DNA of 64,000 nt, taken from positions 24,908,531-24,972,530 of the forward strand of contig NC_019866.2 of NCBI RefSeq assembly GCF_002234675.1, written 5' to 3'. This document shows positions 1 to 10,900 of the stretch, one piece after another. The DNA is from Oryzias latipes. Its lineage: Eukaryota > Chordata > Actinopteri > Beloniformes > Adrianichthyidae. The translations under genes were made by a program, and so were the position numbers. Position 1 is the first letter of the stretch, and each line of letters starts with the position of its first letter. The notes below the pieces were generated by a model that was given only the letters and a program-made list of their open reading frames with translations, made no database searches and was not told the DNA's origin.

Positions 1-115
1 TAACTCTATCCATGTGCTGGGTGGTGAGTTTGCTTTAAGGGTTTAAGCCCCACAGAGAAGTGGTCAAACGCTCCTCCACAGAAATGTGAATCATCAGATT
101 CCTGCTGTCCTGTAG

Positions 116-2576
116 GTTCACTGGGGGCTCTGGAGGGCAGCTCCATCATTGGGGGGGAGGACGCCGCAGAAGGCAAATGGCCTTGGATGGTCCACCTCAA
201 CATCACGTCTGATGGTCTGAAGAGGTGGCGCTGTGGGGGCAGCCTGGTCGCCAAGCAGTGGGTGCTGACCGCCGCTCACTGCTGGGATCCGTGAGTGTTT
301 CCACCCGGAAGTCTCTGTGGCAGGAAATTTACCTTTTGGTGAAATAAGAGCAGCTTTATGTAAAAATGACAATAACTACTGTGTGACTGGCACAGTTTAG
401 TCTTTAATCCAAAAATCTCTTCAAGAGAAAACAGAAAAAAACAATTCTTAAAGTTATGTTTCATCAGAGAGAAAATGCATTCAGGTTGTTTCATATGATA
501 ACTGAGTTATGCTGTTGGGTAAAATATTATTTTATGTTGATGAACTTTACTTTTGATTCTCATTCTTTATGTTGAAATAGCTGTGACACATATTTCTCAT
601 GATCATTTCACAGGTTTGACTTCATTTGTGATGAAAAACCTTTAACTTCATGATACTGAGCAACATTTGCTCCATAACTTTTGTGTGGACTTTCATTTTT
701 TTCTTTTGACTGATTTCATAAATCCTAAACAGTAATTTAGAGTGCGTATAACTGCAACCACTGCTTTTTTTCTGAAGTTTTTGCCCCCTGTACATCCAGA
801 GCAGCTAACTGTCCTGTGTGTTTTCTCTGACAGGAGCCTCAGTGTTAATCTGCGCCGCTCTGGAGTCTGGGTCGGAGCCCGCGACCTGTCCCATGGAGCC
901 GAGCGCTACAGGCGCGTGACGCATGTCATCAGTCACCCCGGATACGAAGGTGGTGGTGGGGTGTACAAGAACGACCTGGCCCTGCTCAGGCTGGACAAGG
1001 CGCTGGCTTTCTCACAGCGTGTGGCCCCCCTGAGCCTGGTCCAGACTGATGACGCCTTTGGCCCGTCTTCCGAGTGTTGGATCACCGGCTGGGGGCTGGT
1101 GGGAAACGGTGGTATGTTCCGTGTGAAGCATCAGAAGTGAAGTGAAGATCCCAGAGTCTCTGGTTTCACTGAACATTTCAACTTTGTTCTTAAAGCTCTG
1201 AGAAGTGAAGTCCACCTTAAATGAGGAGACTCAGTAAAACACCTCCCCCAGGTCTATTCAAGTGTACTACAACTATACTTAGTCTGTACTAAAAGTGAGC
1301 CAGACAGTATACTAGAAGTTTATTTTATACACTATCGATATATTTTAAACTTATAATGTTCCAATTTAGTCCAAAGACGTATTCAATTGGGATACTTCCT
1401 ACCCTATGATATACTTGCTATACCTATACTCAAGTCTACTTAGTAAGATAAACTTCAAGTTTAGTACTTGTCTTCAATCTGATGGTTAGTCACATGATAG
1501 CCTTCAAACAAGATAATAAAGTCAAATGATAATCAGTTCCTTAATTAACCTCCGGTCTTGACTGTCATGTCAAATGGGAACCCGGTTTCCGTCCCAGAGG
1601 ATCATGGGAATCTTTGCCTCTCTCATCTTTCAGAATCCAGGTTACTAATGTTCACAGAAACACGCTGAGGTTTGCAAACAGTCGCTCAGACTGATGTCAG
1701 GATTTGAGCCACGATGCTCCCCGTTCCATTGTAGATCTGCGGCTGTTCTTCCAAGCCTTTGAAGTGTGGCCCGCAGCATGCCTATAGAAAATGTATATAT
1801 GAACCTTTTCACTCCACAGGCTGACTGAGCGGTCTCCCACCTTGACATTTCGTGGGGGTCACCTGTGTACAGATTTGTCCATTTTTTTGCCTGCACAAAG
1901 CCCGTTTCCACCCGTGTAGACGGACGCGTCCTGCTGATCTGCAGCTCGTGGGTACAGAATGTAAGAAAACAGGATTTTCTCACCCGTCTGTGTCCAGTTC
2001 CTCTGCCGGATCCAGAGACCCTCCAGCAGCTTCAGATTTCCATCGTCCCTCAGAGGGACTGCAGACAGACGTATCCCTGGCTGACGGACGACATGCTGTG
2101 TGCCGGCAGCCCGGCTGGAGGGAAGGACGCCTGCAAAGTTAGTTTTCTGAACACAAACATGCTCCTCTACTACCCATCATTCACTAAATGCTTTGGTCAG
2201 CTGTAAGTATGTGAAACCAGATCAAAGACAATCAAAGAACTAGAATGAATAGCAAAGCAGATTTACCTCCTGCTCTCTCTGACTCGGTGAAAGCTTTTGT
2301 CCACAACCCCGCTACAGTTTCTGGTCATCTTCCTGAAAGCGTCGGATCAGCTGGTTCCTGCTCTGATGAAGCAGCATCTGACCTGTTCTCCCCATGCAGG
2401 GGGACTATGGCGGCCCGCTGGTGTGCCGTACGCCCCGGGGCTTTGTGCAGGTGGGAATCATGAGTTCCGGCAGTCCTGATGGGTGTGGCCTGCCGGGCCG
2501 CCCTGGCGTCTACACCCGGGTGTCCTCCTACCTGGCCTTCATCAAGAGCAACATCAACCGGGGTGGAAAGGCCTGA
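116..2576 (+). CDS. Trypsin-like (S1A) serine protease homologue, 5' partial, catalytic Ser replaced by Tyr
   Basis: Four exons with GT-AG borders and matching phases are visible: 116-290, 834-1111, 1998-2137 and 2400-2576 (stop TGA 2574-2576). The translation has the activation site SSIIGGEDAAEGKWPW, the histidine motif LTAAHCW, the aspartate motif YKNDLALL and WITGWG, and ends with a PGVYTRVSSYLAFIK helix typical of tryptase/prostasin-like proteases. The motif normally read as GDSGGP is GDYGGPL (exon 4, TAT codon at 2406-2408), so the nucleophilic serine is missing. His, Asp and the specificity-pocket Asp (DACKGD) remain. The fold should form but hydrolysis should fail, which suggests a pseudoprotease; a sequencing error or a segregating null allele is also possible. 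The signal peptide and propeptide exons lie left of the window or were not recognised. I cannot tell which tryptase/prostasin relative it is. Confidence 0.8.
1235..1500. repeat. AT-rich stretch of repeated TATACT/AGTATA words
   Basis: Within intron 2 of the protease gene the words TATACTTA, AGTATACTA and ACTTAGTA recur on both strands, as in some fish MITEs. No clean terminal repeats or target-site duplication were found, so the class is undetermined. The remaining parts of introns 1-3 show nothing recognisable. Confidence 0.3.
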
Positions 2577-2661
2577 ACGTCTGAACGTCCTGCAAGCTTC
2601 CTGCTTCCTCACCTGAGGAAACACCTGCAGCTCCTCTTCCTCATTCATCAACTTTGATATC

Positions 2662-2667
2662 ATTAAA
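2662..2667 (+). promoter_or_regulatory. Likely poly(A) signal of the protease gene
   Basis: ATTAAA lies 86 bases after the stop codon, followed by a T/GT-rich stretch (TCGTTTGTTGTATTC) that could serve as the downstream element. It is the first plausible signal after the gene. Confidence 0.5.
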
Positions 2668-2789
2668 GATTTTAAGCATCGTTTGTTGTATTCTTTCCAG
2701 AAATGTTAGAAACAGATTTTTCATCAACAGACTTCATCTGAACGTCTGTGTTTAAGCGACTCTTCTGGTACTTTGACCTGTAAAAGGTA

Positions 2790-3775
2790 GAGCAGTATGT
2801 TAGGCCACACAGTTTCCTAAATCTTCCACAGTCAGCTCTGTCAGAGCAAAGGAAGAGTTTGGGAGCAACAGCAGCTCAGCCTCCAAGTGGTCGACCACTA
2901 ACCTGATGGGGAGGGGTCAGAGGATGCTGAAGGTCAAAGAGGTCACCCACTTTCTGCACTCAGTTGCTGCAGAGCTCCAGACGTCATGTGACCTTCAGAT
3001 TACAAGTCCATCTTCATGGAACTGGTTTCCATGGCGAGCAGCTGCATCCAAACACACATCACCAGGTGAACGCAAAGCGTGGATGCAGCGGTGGAAAGCA
3101 CGCCGCCACTGGACGCCAGAGCAGCGAGACGCCTTCTCTGGAGACATGGATCACACTTTTCCATCTGGAAATCTGATGGACCAGTCTGGGTTTGGAGGTT
3201 GCCAGGACAACGGTACATTTGGGACGCCATTGTGCTGAGTGTAAAGTTTGGTGGAGGAGGTATTATGGTGTGGGCTTGTTTTTTTGCGCTTGACCCTTTA
3301 GTTCCAGTGAAAGGAACTCTGAATGCTTCAGGATACCAAAACATTCTGGACAATTCCATGATCCCAACCTGGAGGGAACAGTTTGGAGCGGCCCCTTCCT
3401 CTTCCACCATGACTGAGCAGCAGTGACCAAAGGTCAAAGGTCCATGAAGACATGGAGGACAGAGTCTGATGATGAACTGGACAGAGTCCTGACCTGAACC
3501 CCATAGAAGACCTTTGGGAGGAATTGGAGCAGAGACTGATCCAGGCCTTCTCCACCAACATCAGTGTGTGACCTCACCAATGACCTTCTGGAGGAACGCT
3601 CCAGAATTCCTAGAAACACTCCTGAACCTTGAGGACAGCCTTTCTAGAAGAGTTGGAGCTGGAATCCCTGCTAAAGGTGGAGCCACATCAGACTGAACTC
3701 TGTGGGTTAGGAATGGGACGACACTTCAGGTCATCTGTGAGTCAAGGCAGACGAGAAAATACTTTTGTGTATGTG
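2790..3775 (+). mobile_element. Degenerate Tc1/mariner-like transposon
   Basis: Reading + across frames gives broken pieces of a fish Tc1-type transposase: a helix-turn-helix part (KVKEVTHFLHSVAAELQTS), the IWKSDGPVWVWRLPGQR piece, then KFGGGGIMVWACF and VKGTLNASGYQNILDNSM. Next comes PEQ/DLNPIEDLW-like sequence around 3495-3520, and a 3' end resembling other fish Tc1 copies (GAAAATACTTTTGTGTATGTGG near 3753). Multiple frameshifts and stops show it is inactive. The right edge is placed by similarity; the left edge is approximate because the terminal repeat is eroded. Confidence 0.85.
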
Positions 3776-4780
3776 GTGCTTCTGATTCTTCCTTTAGCTT
3801 CATGTAGAGAAATGCTTCAGAGGCCAACGTTAGGATTTTATTTGACAAACGATGTGTAAATGTCCGGTTATGATGTCTCTGAGGTTTATTATTTATGCCT
3901 CTCTGCTGTGAGTCACCGTCTCAGCTGGCATGACCTCCTTTGACCTTCTGAAGGAACATCGTTTATGTGTCGTCATTTTTGTCTGAAAATAAGCCGGTTC
4001 AGCAGAAGAGCTTCTCGAATGACCAACTTTAAAATAAAATTAATAATAAAAAACAGGCTATGGGCTGTAAGTGAAACAACAAACTATGGAGCCCTGTAAC
4101 TTTAGCAACGCTGTCATCTTTAATGAAATATTGCTCTGTTTGAACAAAATCACACGTTGCCTTTGGAAGTTTTCTTTTCCTCAGGAAGAGACGCACCAAC
4201 CAGAGTCCAGTTCTCTGTGACCTTGTGACCTTTCAGAGCAGCTTCATCATCAAATCGTTCTCAGACTTGTTTGGCATCTGTGGCCTTCAGAACCGTCATC
4301 CACGAGTCTCAGGTCTGCATGACAAGGCGATGCATCAAATGAACCTCTGCACAATCCAGAACCACAAGGTCAACAGGAAGAAGATTTATTTCAAAATAAA
4401 AGCCTCTGGCTGTCAAAAAAAAATGACAAAACTGAACTGAAAATAAAGACCAATAAAAAAAAATTCTGACCTTTTAGGGTTTTTCTGAGTTAATTAAACA
4501 AGCCCCGTCAAAATAAAAGCCTTTTGTTGTAGGAAGTAATTTCAAAGTAAAGTTGCAAGGTGTCCTCTGAAAAACTTTCCATAATTGTGACTAAAGTAAC
4601 TTTTGCATAAATAATATCTCAAAATATTGTATAAAAAGTGACTGCTGAAATAACTTGAACTTGTCTTTTGAGGCACTAACAGCTCACGGCCACACAGACA
4701 GTTCCTAGCAGCAGAATGGCCTGAACTGAAGTCTGTCTGCTCCCGTCCTCCTCTGCCGCCTTCACAGGTTTGGACCAATG
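3776..4780. other. Intergenic region between protease gene and dus1l 3' end; nothing recognised
   Basis: AT-rich sequence with short poly-A and poly-T tracts. The dus1l 3' untranslated region must run leftwards into this stretch. Several TTTATT words (AATAAA on the - strand, for example near 4385) could be its poly(A) signal, but none can be singled out. Confidence 0.4.
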
Positions 4781-4910
4781 CAGCAGGCGGACGCAGGCGG
4801 ACGCAAGCGGACGCAGGCGGACGCAGGCGAACGCAGGCGAACGCAGGCGAACGCAGGCGAACGCAGGCGGACGCAGGCGAACGCAGGCGGACGCAGGCGA
4901 ACGCAGGCGT
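4781..4910. repeat. 10-bp minisatellite (ACGCAGGCGG), about 13 copies
   Basis: Tandem units ACGCAGGCGG, ACGCAGGCGA and ACGCAAGCGG run to within 6 bases of the dus1l stop codon (4916-4918), so the array forms the start of the dus1l 3' UTR. Because 10 is not a multiple of 3, the array gives open frames rich in Arg/Pro on the - strand and Gly/Arg/Gln on the + strand; these are artefacts. Confidence 0.95.
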
Positions 4911-4915
4911 GGCGC

Positions 4916-7900
4916 TCACAGCAGCAGATGGCGCTCCGGTTGCTCCTGAAACGTTGGGCTGAACTCTGCGTCAGGCGGCGCTGAGCAGCTCCTCTTCTCC
5001 GTCTGCTCGCCATCGTTCCGTCCACTTTCTTCCGCTCGCCGCTTCTCTGCCTTGGTTTTGAACCGGAGTCCATGGCCTGCAGAGCAGAGAGAAGAGTCTT
5101 TTCTATCCATTCTATTCTTGTTTTCTAGAGTTAAATCCTGATAATCTGCCACCTTTGGAGACGTTTGACAACTTTCCAGTTTGCTTGAATAATTTAGCTT
5201 TATAACAGTTTTTTGTGGCAGTGCTTTTCATCTGTTCAATACAACCCCAGATGCTTATTTAACACATATTCATACACACATTATTTACACAATAAAACCT
5301 GAAACTACACAATGACAATACATTTTGTTTAGTTTAAAAAAATCTAATAAATCAAAACACTTTTATATTTTATGACAAAGATTAAAAGTGTAAAAAAAAT
5401 TAAAATGCATGAATACATCCCCCAAAAATCTAAACTATGTCAAATCAAAATGAAAAATGACGGAGAAACAGGCGAAACTCCTCTAAACTATTTATCTACC
5501 AAGGATTTCTTCTCAGGAGTTTTAGAATTCAGCGTCATTTTAACAGCTAACAACCCTTTAGTAGAACTTTGACCCGTGTCGACCCGCGTGACTGGCTGAA
5601 CAGATGCGTTCAGAAGCTTGACTTTTCTCAGCAGACAAGCAGCCGTTTGGACCTTAAATGCAGCTGAGCAGCAAACGGCAGAAGAACCCAAACCCGGTAA
5701 AAACTGGAGCCCGGCACTGAAGTCCAGCTCACACAGGACTCACTTGGACAGTCGGCCACTTCTTTGAAAGCCTTCTTCTTGCAGCATCCTCGACACAGAT
5801 TGAAGACGCATTTATTTCCCTGCAGAGCAAAAGCAGAATCAGCAGAGGACAAAGTTTCACATGAAAACACAGAACCGGTTCTGGTCCTCAGTGTGAACAC
5901 AGCTCCTGATGCGATTTTAGAAAGGAAATAAAGGACTCTGGCGTGTCCAGGGCCGAGGCGTGTCCAGGCCTGTGGCGTGTTCAGGGTTGTGGCGTATTTA
6001 GGGCCGAGGCGTGTCCAGGGTCGAGACGTGTCCAGGGCCGAGACGTGTACAGGGCCGAGGCGTGTCCAGGGCCGAGGCGTGTCCAGGGCCGAGACGTGTA
6101 CAGGGCCGAGACGTGTCCAGGGTCGAGACGTGTCCTGCAGCCTATGAGCTTCCAGACGAGGTAAGGCTTGGTGTGAAGCTTAAGGCGGGAACTCAGCCTG
6201 ACGGCTCAACAAACCTCAGAAGTGTTTGGAAGGCCAGGAGAAGCAGGTCAGAGGGAGAACATGAAGCTCTGAAAACCGTTTGTCAGCAGCAGTTGGTAAA
6301 CCGAACACGGAAACATGACGTTTGGTTCCAGACGCTCTTTAGAAGCTGTAAAGATTTTCTTCCGACAAATAAACACAAAGAAGACAGAACAACAAGGAGC
6401 TCCATCATGCGATGAAGAGGCTCTGGAGGAGCTGGAACTCCTCACCTTGGGGTTTCCACACTGCTCACATTTGAGGTATTTGGCTGCAGAGACACAGAAG
6501 AAGCGTCACCACCAGAGCTGCAGTTGGACCGGTTCTAGAGGAGGAAAGCTCACGTTTCTGATCCACACTAAAGTTCTTCTTGGGGTTCCGGGATCTTTTC
6601 TTCTGCTTGTTTTTGGAGAGAGTTTGGCCCGTCCCGTCCAAGTCCTCCAGCGTCCTCTTCTTACAGGCCGCCGTCTTCCCCTCTGAGGAACCGTTGGTGA
6701 GCGGCGGCTTCGGCCTGAAAACGCACAACAACAAGGCCGCAGGGTCACAACCCTGAACAAGAGGGGATACCTGTGTGTGTGTGTTTGTGTGCATATTTGA
6801 GGGTGTGTCTTTAAATGTGTGTCGGCGCAGCAAAAGGCACAGAGACTCACTCAGGTCTAACATACGGTTGGCAGATCCAGTGAGGGAGGGGCAGTGTGCT
6901 CTCGCTTAGCTCCGCCCCCTTTCCTTTCGCCCTCTCCTCCTGTGTGAACACAAAGAGAACGCTGACAGTCAGAAAAACGCACACATGCCCCACGATCAGA
7001 GACATGCCGTCACGTGATCGAACAGTGCCGACCCGGCGCTCTTTTCTTTGGTTTCCTGTCATGAAGAGATCGGTTGTGTCCGAAATCCCTCACAACGACT
7101 AAGATACGACTTAAACTATGACTAAAACTACGACTAAAACTACGACTTAAACTACGACTAAAACTACGACTAAAACTACGACTAAAACTACGACTTAAAC
7201 TACGACTAAAACTACGACTAAAACTACGACTTAAGGCCTGTTCACACCGGGACGAATTTCGCCGGCGATTTTCGCGGACGTTTAACGCCTCGTGACTAAA
7301 CAAAGGGCACCAACGAGAGTGTGCACACCGAGGCGAAAAAACGCCAAGCGCCAAAGCGTCAAAAAAAAAAAACGCCTCGGGTTCGTTTTTTTTTTCGACG
7401 CCTCGCGTCGAAATCTATTCGACCAATGAGAATGGCGCTTTTGCACACGTGTCTGGAGCTTCTGAAGTTACAGTAAAACACAACTTGGGGGCGCTCAAAC
7501 ACAAAACTGCCTTGCTGAGCGCACATACCAGCGAAGAAGATAGACGCCAAGTAGCGTCTACACAGCCGCGAAGAAATAATGACGGACATTCTAAAATATC
7601 CCCGAACCAAGCACCAGTTGGAGCTACTGATGCTTGAAATATTCATGTTTTCTTTATATGATTCTGACAAGCGCGTAAATACCTGCTCTCTTCTTCTGAG
7701 TGAAAAGCGACTTTAAGAATCGTAAAGTTGCGCAGCGCCACCTTGTGTACAGGAGTATTTCTGTTTACATTAAGCGCCATCTAATGTCAGGGAATGAAAT
7801 TGCATGTTCACTCCACTCATCGTCAGCGAAAATCGCCTGGGTGTGAACACAAAAGACGTGGCGAAAAATGCTGGCGAACAACGGCTGGCGAATATTCGTC

Positions 7901-10900
7901 CCGGTGTGTACGGGCCTTTAAACTACGACTTAAACTACGACTAAAACTACGACTAAAATGGCTTTTTTTGGAAATTGGCCCTAAACTGCCCGGCTCTGAT
8001 ATTGCTCGCCATATTTGTTGCAGCGCTAACATTATGTTGGGGTCGTCTTTCACTTCTTGTAAGACCGGCTAAAAATGGAAATCAATGGAGCCGCTGCACT
8101 TCACTCTGTAACCACTAGGTGTCTCGTTGTTCATCATTTTAGTGCAAGATTGCTGAAATAAGTATAAAGTATAAAACTTTGAAGCTTCAGTCGTCTGTGT
8201 GAGGACTAAGAAAACCTTCTATATTTTGGAGTACAATGAAGCTGGGGGCGTGGCCTCCACCCTGACATGTGACCATTCTCCACAGATTCAAAGTGTGTTT
8301 GTCCACAAACTTCACCAAGTGGAGAAACGTCTCAAGTTAGAAGATTTTCAGAGCAGTTGCTACGACTCCACTTCAAGACCTAAAGAGTGAAAAGCTTCAG
8401 CCTATCACAAACCAGCAGGTCACATGACCGTCTCTTCACTGCGTACCTGGCAGCGCCGCCTCAGCTGGCTGCTGACCTCAGCCAGCGCTTGCAGGGTCTT
8501 CACTTTGGCCAGCTCCTCCCTCAGGTCCTGATGGATCTGCAGCCTGCAGACACAGCAGCCTATTGAAGGGCCTCCATGGAAAGTTTATGAGCTTCAGAGT
8601 TTATTATAACAGAAACCGTAAAAAACTAAAAGCAGTTTTTTTCTGAGTGTTCCTCTAGAAACCTGATCTCTGAGCACCAGCCCCTCCCAACCTAAAGAAA
8701 CAAATGGGTTCCGACATGGTGACATCACAAAGTGAGGAACCGCCCCTTCCAGGAAGAGTCTGCACTGCCAGCCCCGCCCCCAGGCTAACAGACACGCCCA
8801 CCTTCTCTGTAGAGGTAGCCCATGATCGGCTAAACGCTTTCCTTCTATTTAAACAATCTGCACATCCATCTTTACCAAAGTTCAGAGGTGTGATTGTCTT
8901 TGAGAGAAACTCAGACACGCTGCTGAGGCCGACTCTAGGAGATGTCATGAAATGGGCGGCGCCCATAAGGAGAGAAAGGCGGAGCCTCAGAGATCGAGTC
9001 GACCCTTTAAAGACCCCATGACAACTTTTAAAAATAAAACTTTCCCAGTTTAGTTATGATTATGTTTTTAACCAAAATCCCAAAACTTTAATGTCTTGAA
9101 AAGCCACTGTTTCCTATGTGGGCGTGGCCATTGGTGATGAGCTGAGTAGCTCCGCCCTTGGTCCCGCTTTTCTGCAAGCTGCATCTATCATGAATGGAGA
9201 GCTTGAGACAAGGGGGGGCTTTACCGCTTTAGCAGATCGTTGAATTACTTTCACAGCAAATGATGTGAAAAGCCAGAAAGACAGCGACCGTTGGCGTGAA
9301 CACTTCCAAATACGTTTTTTTTGGCCGCACAGACCCAGAGGACGTGTTAAGTTTAGGGTTACGGTGAAGGCGGCTCCACGTGGACAGTCTGTCCCAGGGC
9401 GGGTGGATCTGGAGCGATCCCGTCACTGCGCCGGCTTCCAAGAGGCGAGCTGGCGGGACGGGGAACCAGCCCGCTCGGCCTCCAGAACTTTAGGATGTTT
9501 TTCTCATTTTCACGGAGGTGATAATAAAAAAAGGTCCCCTGGTTTTATTCTTGTTTTTATTTCTTCCCTCTCTGGCGGGACAGCAAGCCTTCACACTCGG
9601 TCAAACGTGGAGAACGTATTTGGGATTCTTAAGGCCCGTTCACACCGGGACGAATTTCGCGCGGGATATTCGCCGACATTTAATGCCTCGTGACTAAACA
9701 AAGGGCACCAATGTGAGTGTGCACACTAAGGTTATTATAGTTAACGAAAACGAACGAAAAAACTAAAACTAGAACTGAAAATTTTTTTTCGTTAACTAAA
9801 TAAAAATAAAAACGAGAGTTTTAAAAAAAACGAAAACTAACTAAAACTGTTTGTTGTGTGTATAAAACGAACTGAAACTAAATAATATTAACCCCAAAAA
9901 ATACTTCGTTTTCGTCTTTGTTAATACATAAGTCTTTTGGGTTGAAATAAAATCTATTTACTTCACGCTGCTAGTTTTACTGTGTATTTGGCCCCTACGG
10001 TAGAGGGCTGCATTGGGATTGGGTCCTGCCGGGTCCCGTGGGACCCAATCCAAATCTCGCGGGATTGGGCGGTTTGAATTGTGCTGCGGGCGGGAGCGGG
10101 CGGCAAAAAGAAACCCCGTGGGATCAGTGCTGCCATGAATATCTCATGACTATATATTAGCGGACTACGTTAGGCTGTGCAGCTGTTGGATTCTTATGTA
10201 CTGAAACTCCGTGAACGCACCAGGTAGAGACGCCCAACGGCCCCTGTCATCTAACCTGTTGTTGGGGGTGTGCAACGCCCCGCCCCGCCTCTTAGTGTGT
10301 TCTTTAAAGCCTGATACCGCGGTCGCGTGTAGGCGGAGCTACCAGCTAAAGTTATGGTCTGATCGCTGCATGGAGCGATGTGTGCATGTGCATCAATGCA
10401 TGGTAGACACTGAGAATGAGGAGATCAGGTTTATTATTTTGAAGAGTTTTACATGGTAATCATGTTTCCATGTTTGATTTCATAAAATCATCCGAGAAAG
10501 TCTCTGCTTCAACTCCTGCAGTCAAAACTGCGTCTGAATCTGACGCTGTGTTTTCATCTCTCTGACAGAGTTTGAAACCAAAGCCCCCCCCCCCCCCCCA
10601 CCACCTGCTTTTCCTCTCTACCTGTTCACCTGCTCATCCTCTGTAGCTGAGAGTTGTTTATCCCCGCCCTCCCAATGTGTCCTACACAGAGAGCGCAAAA
10701 TACGGTCACCGTAGGTTGACACGATAGTCCGGGCGCCACAGCGCAGCACACGGATGACAGAGCTGTCAATCTATCCGGCAACACTGCGCAGGTTTCCTGG
10801 CAGGGACATGATGTCAATTGATGAAGTAGAAAAGAACCACAAACGAGGTTCATCCTGAGTCACGCATGGTTCTCAGATCTGCGAATCAGCAAAACTGGAA

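Larger units (their letters stand above)
7094..7957. repeat. 12-bp minisatellite (ACTACGACTAAA), split by a MITE
   Basis: Units ACTACGACTAAA and ACTACGACTTAA run from about 7094 to 7233 and resume at 7918-7957. The interruption is the MITE at 7234-7917. The array lies in dus1l intron 8 (6940-8446). Confidence 0.9.

Noticed and set aside
1..115. Possible preceding exon of the protease gene (a GTGAGT word near position 24)
   Set aside because: Too little sequence is in the window to see an acceptor or a matching peptide, so no exon is claimed.
4762..5073. Arg/Pro-rich frame at the dus1l 3' end
   Set aside because: It is an out-of-frame reading of the last exon and the 10-bp minisatellite; the in-frame reading ends HLLL-stop at 4916.
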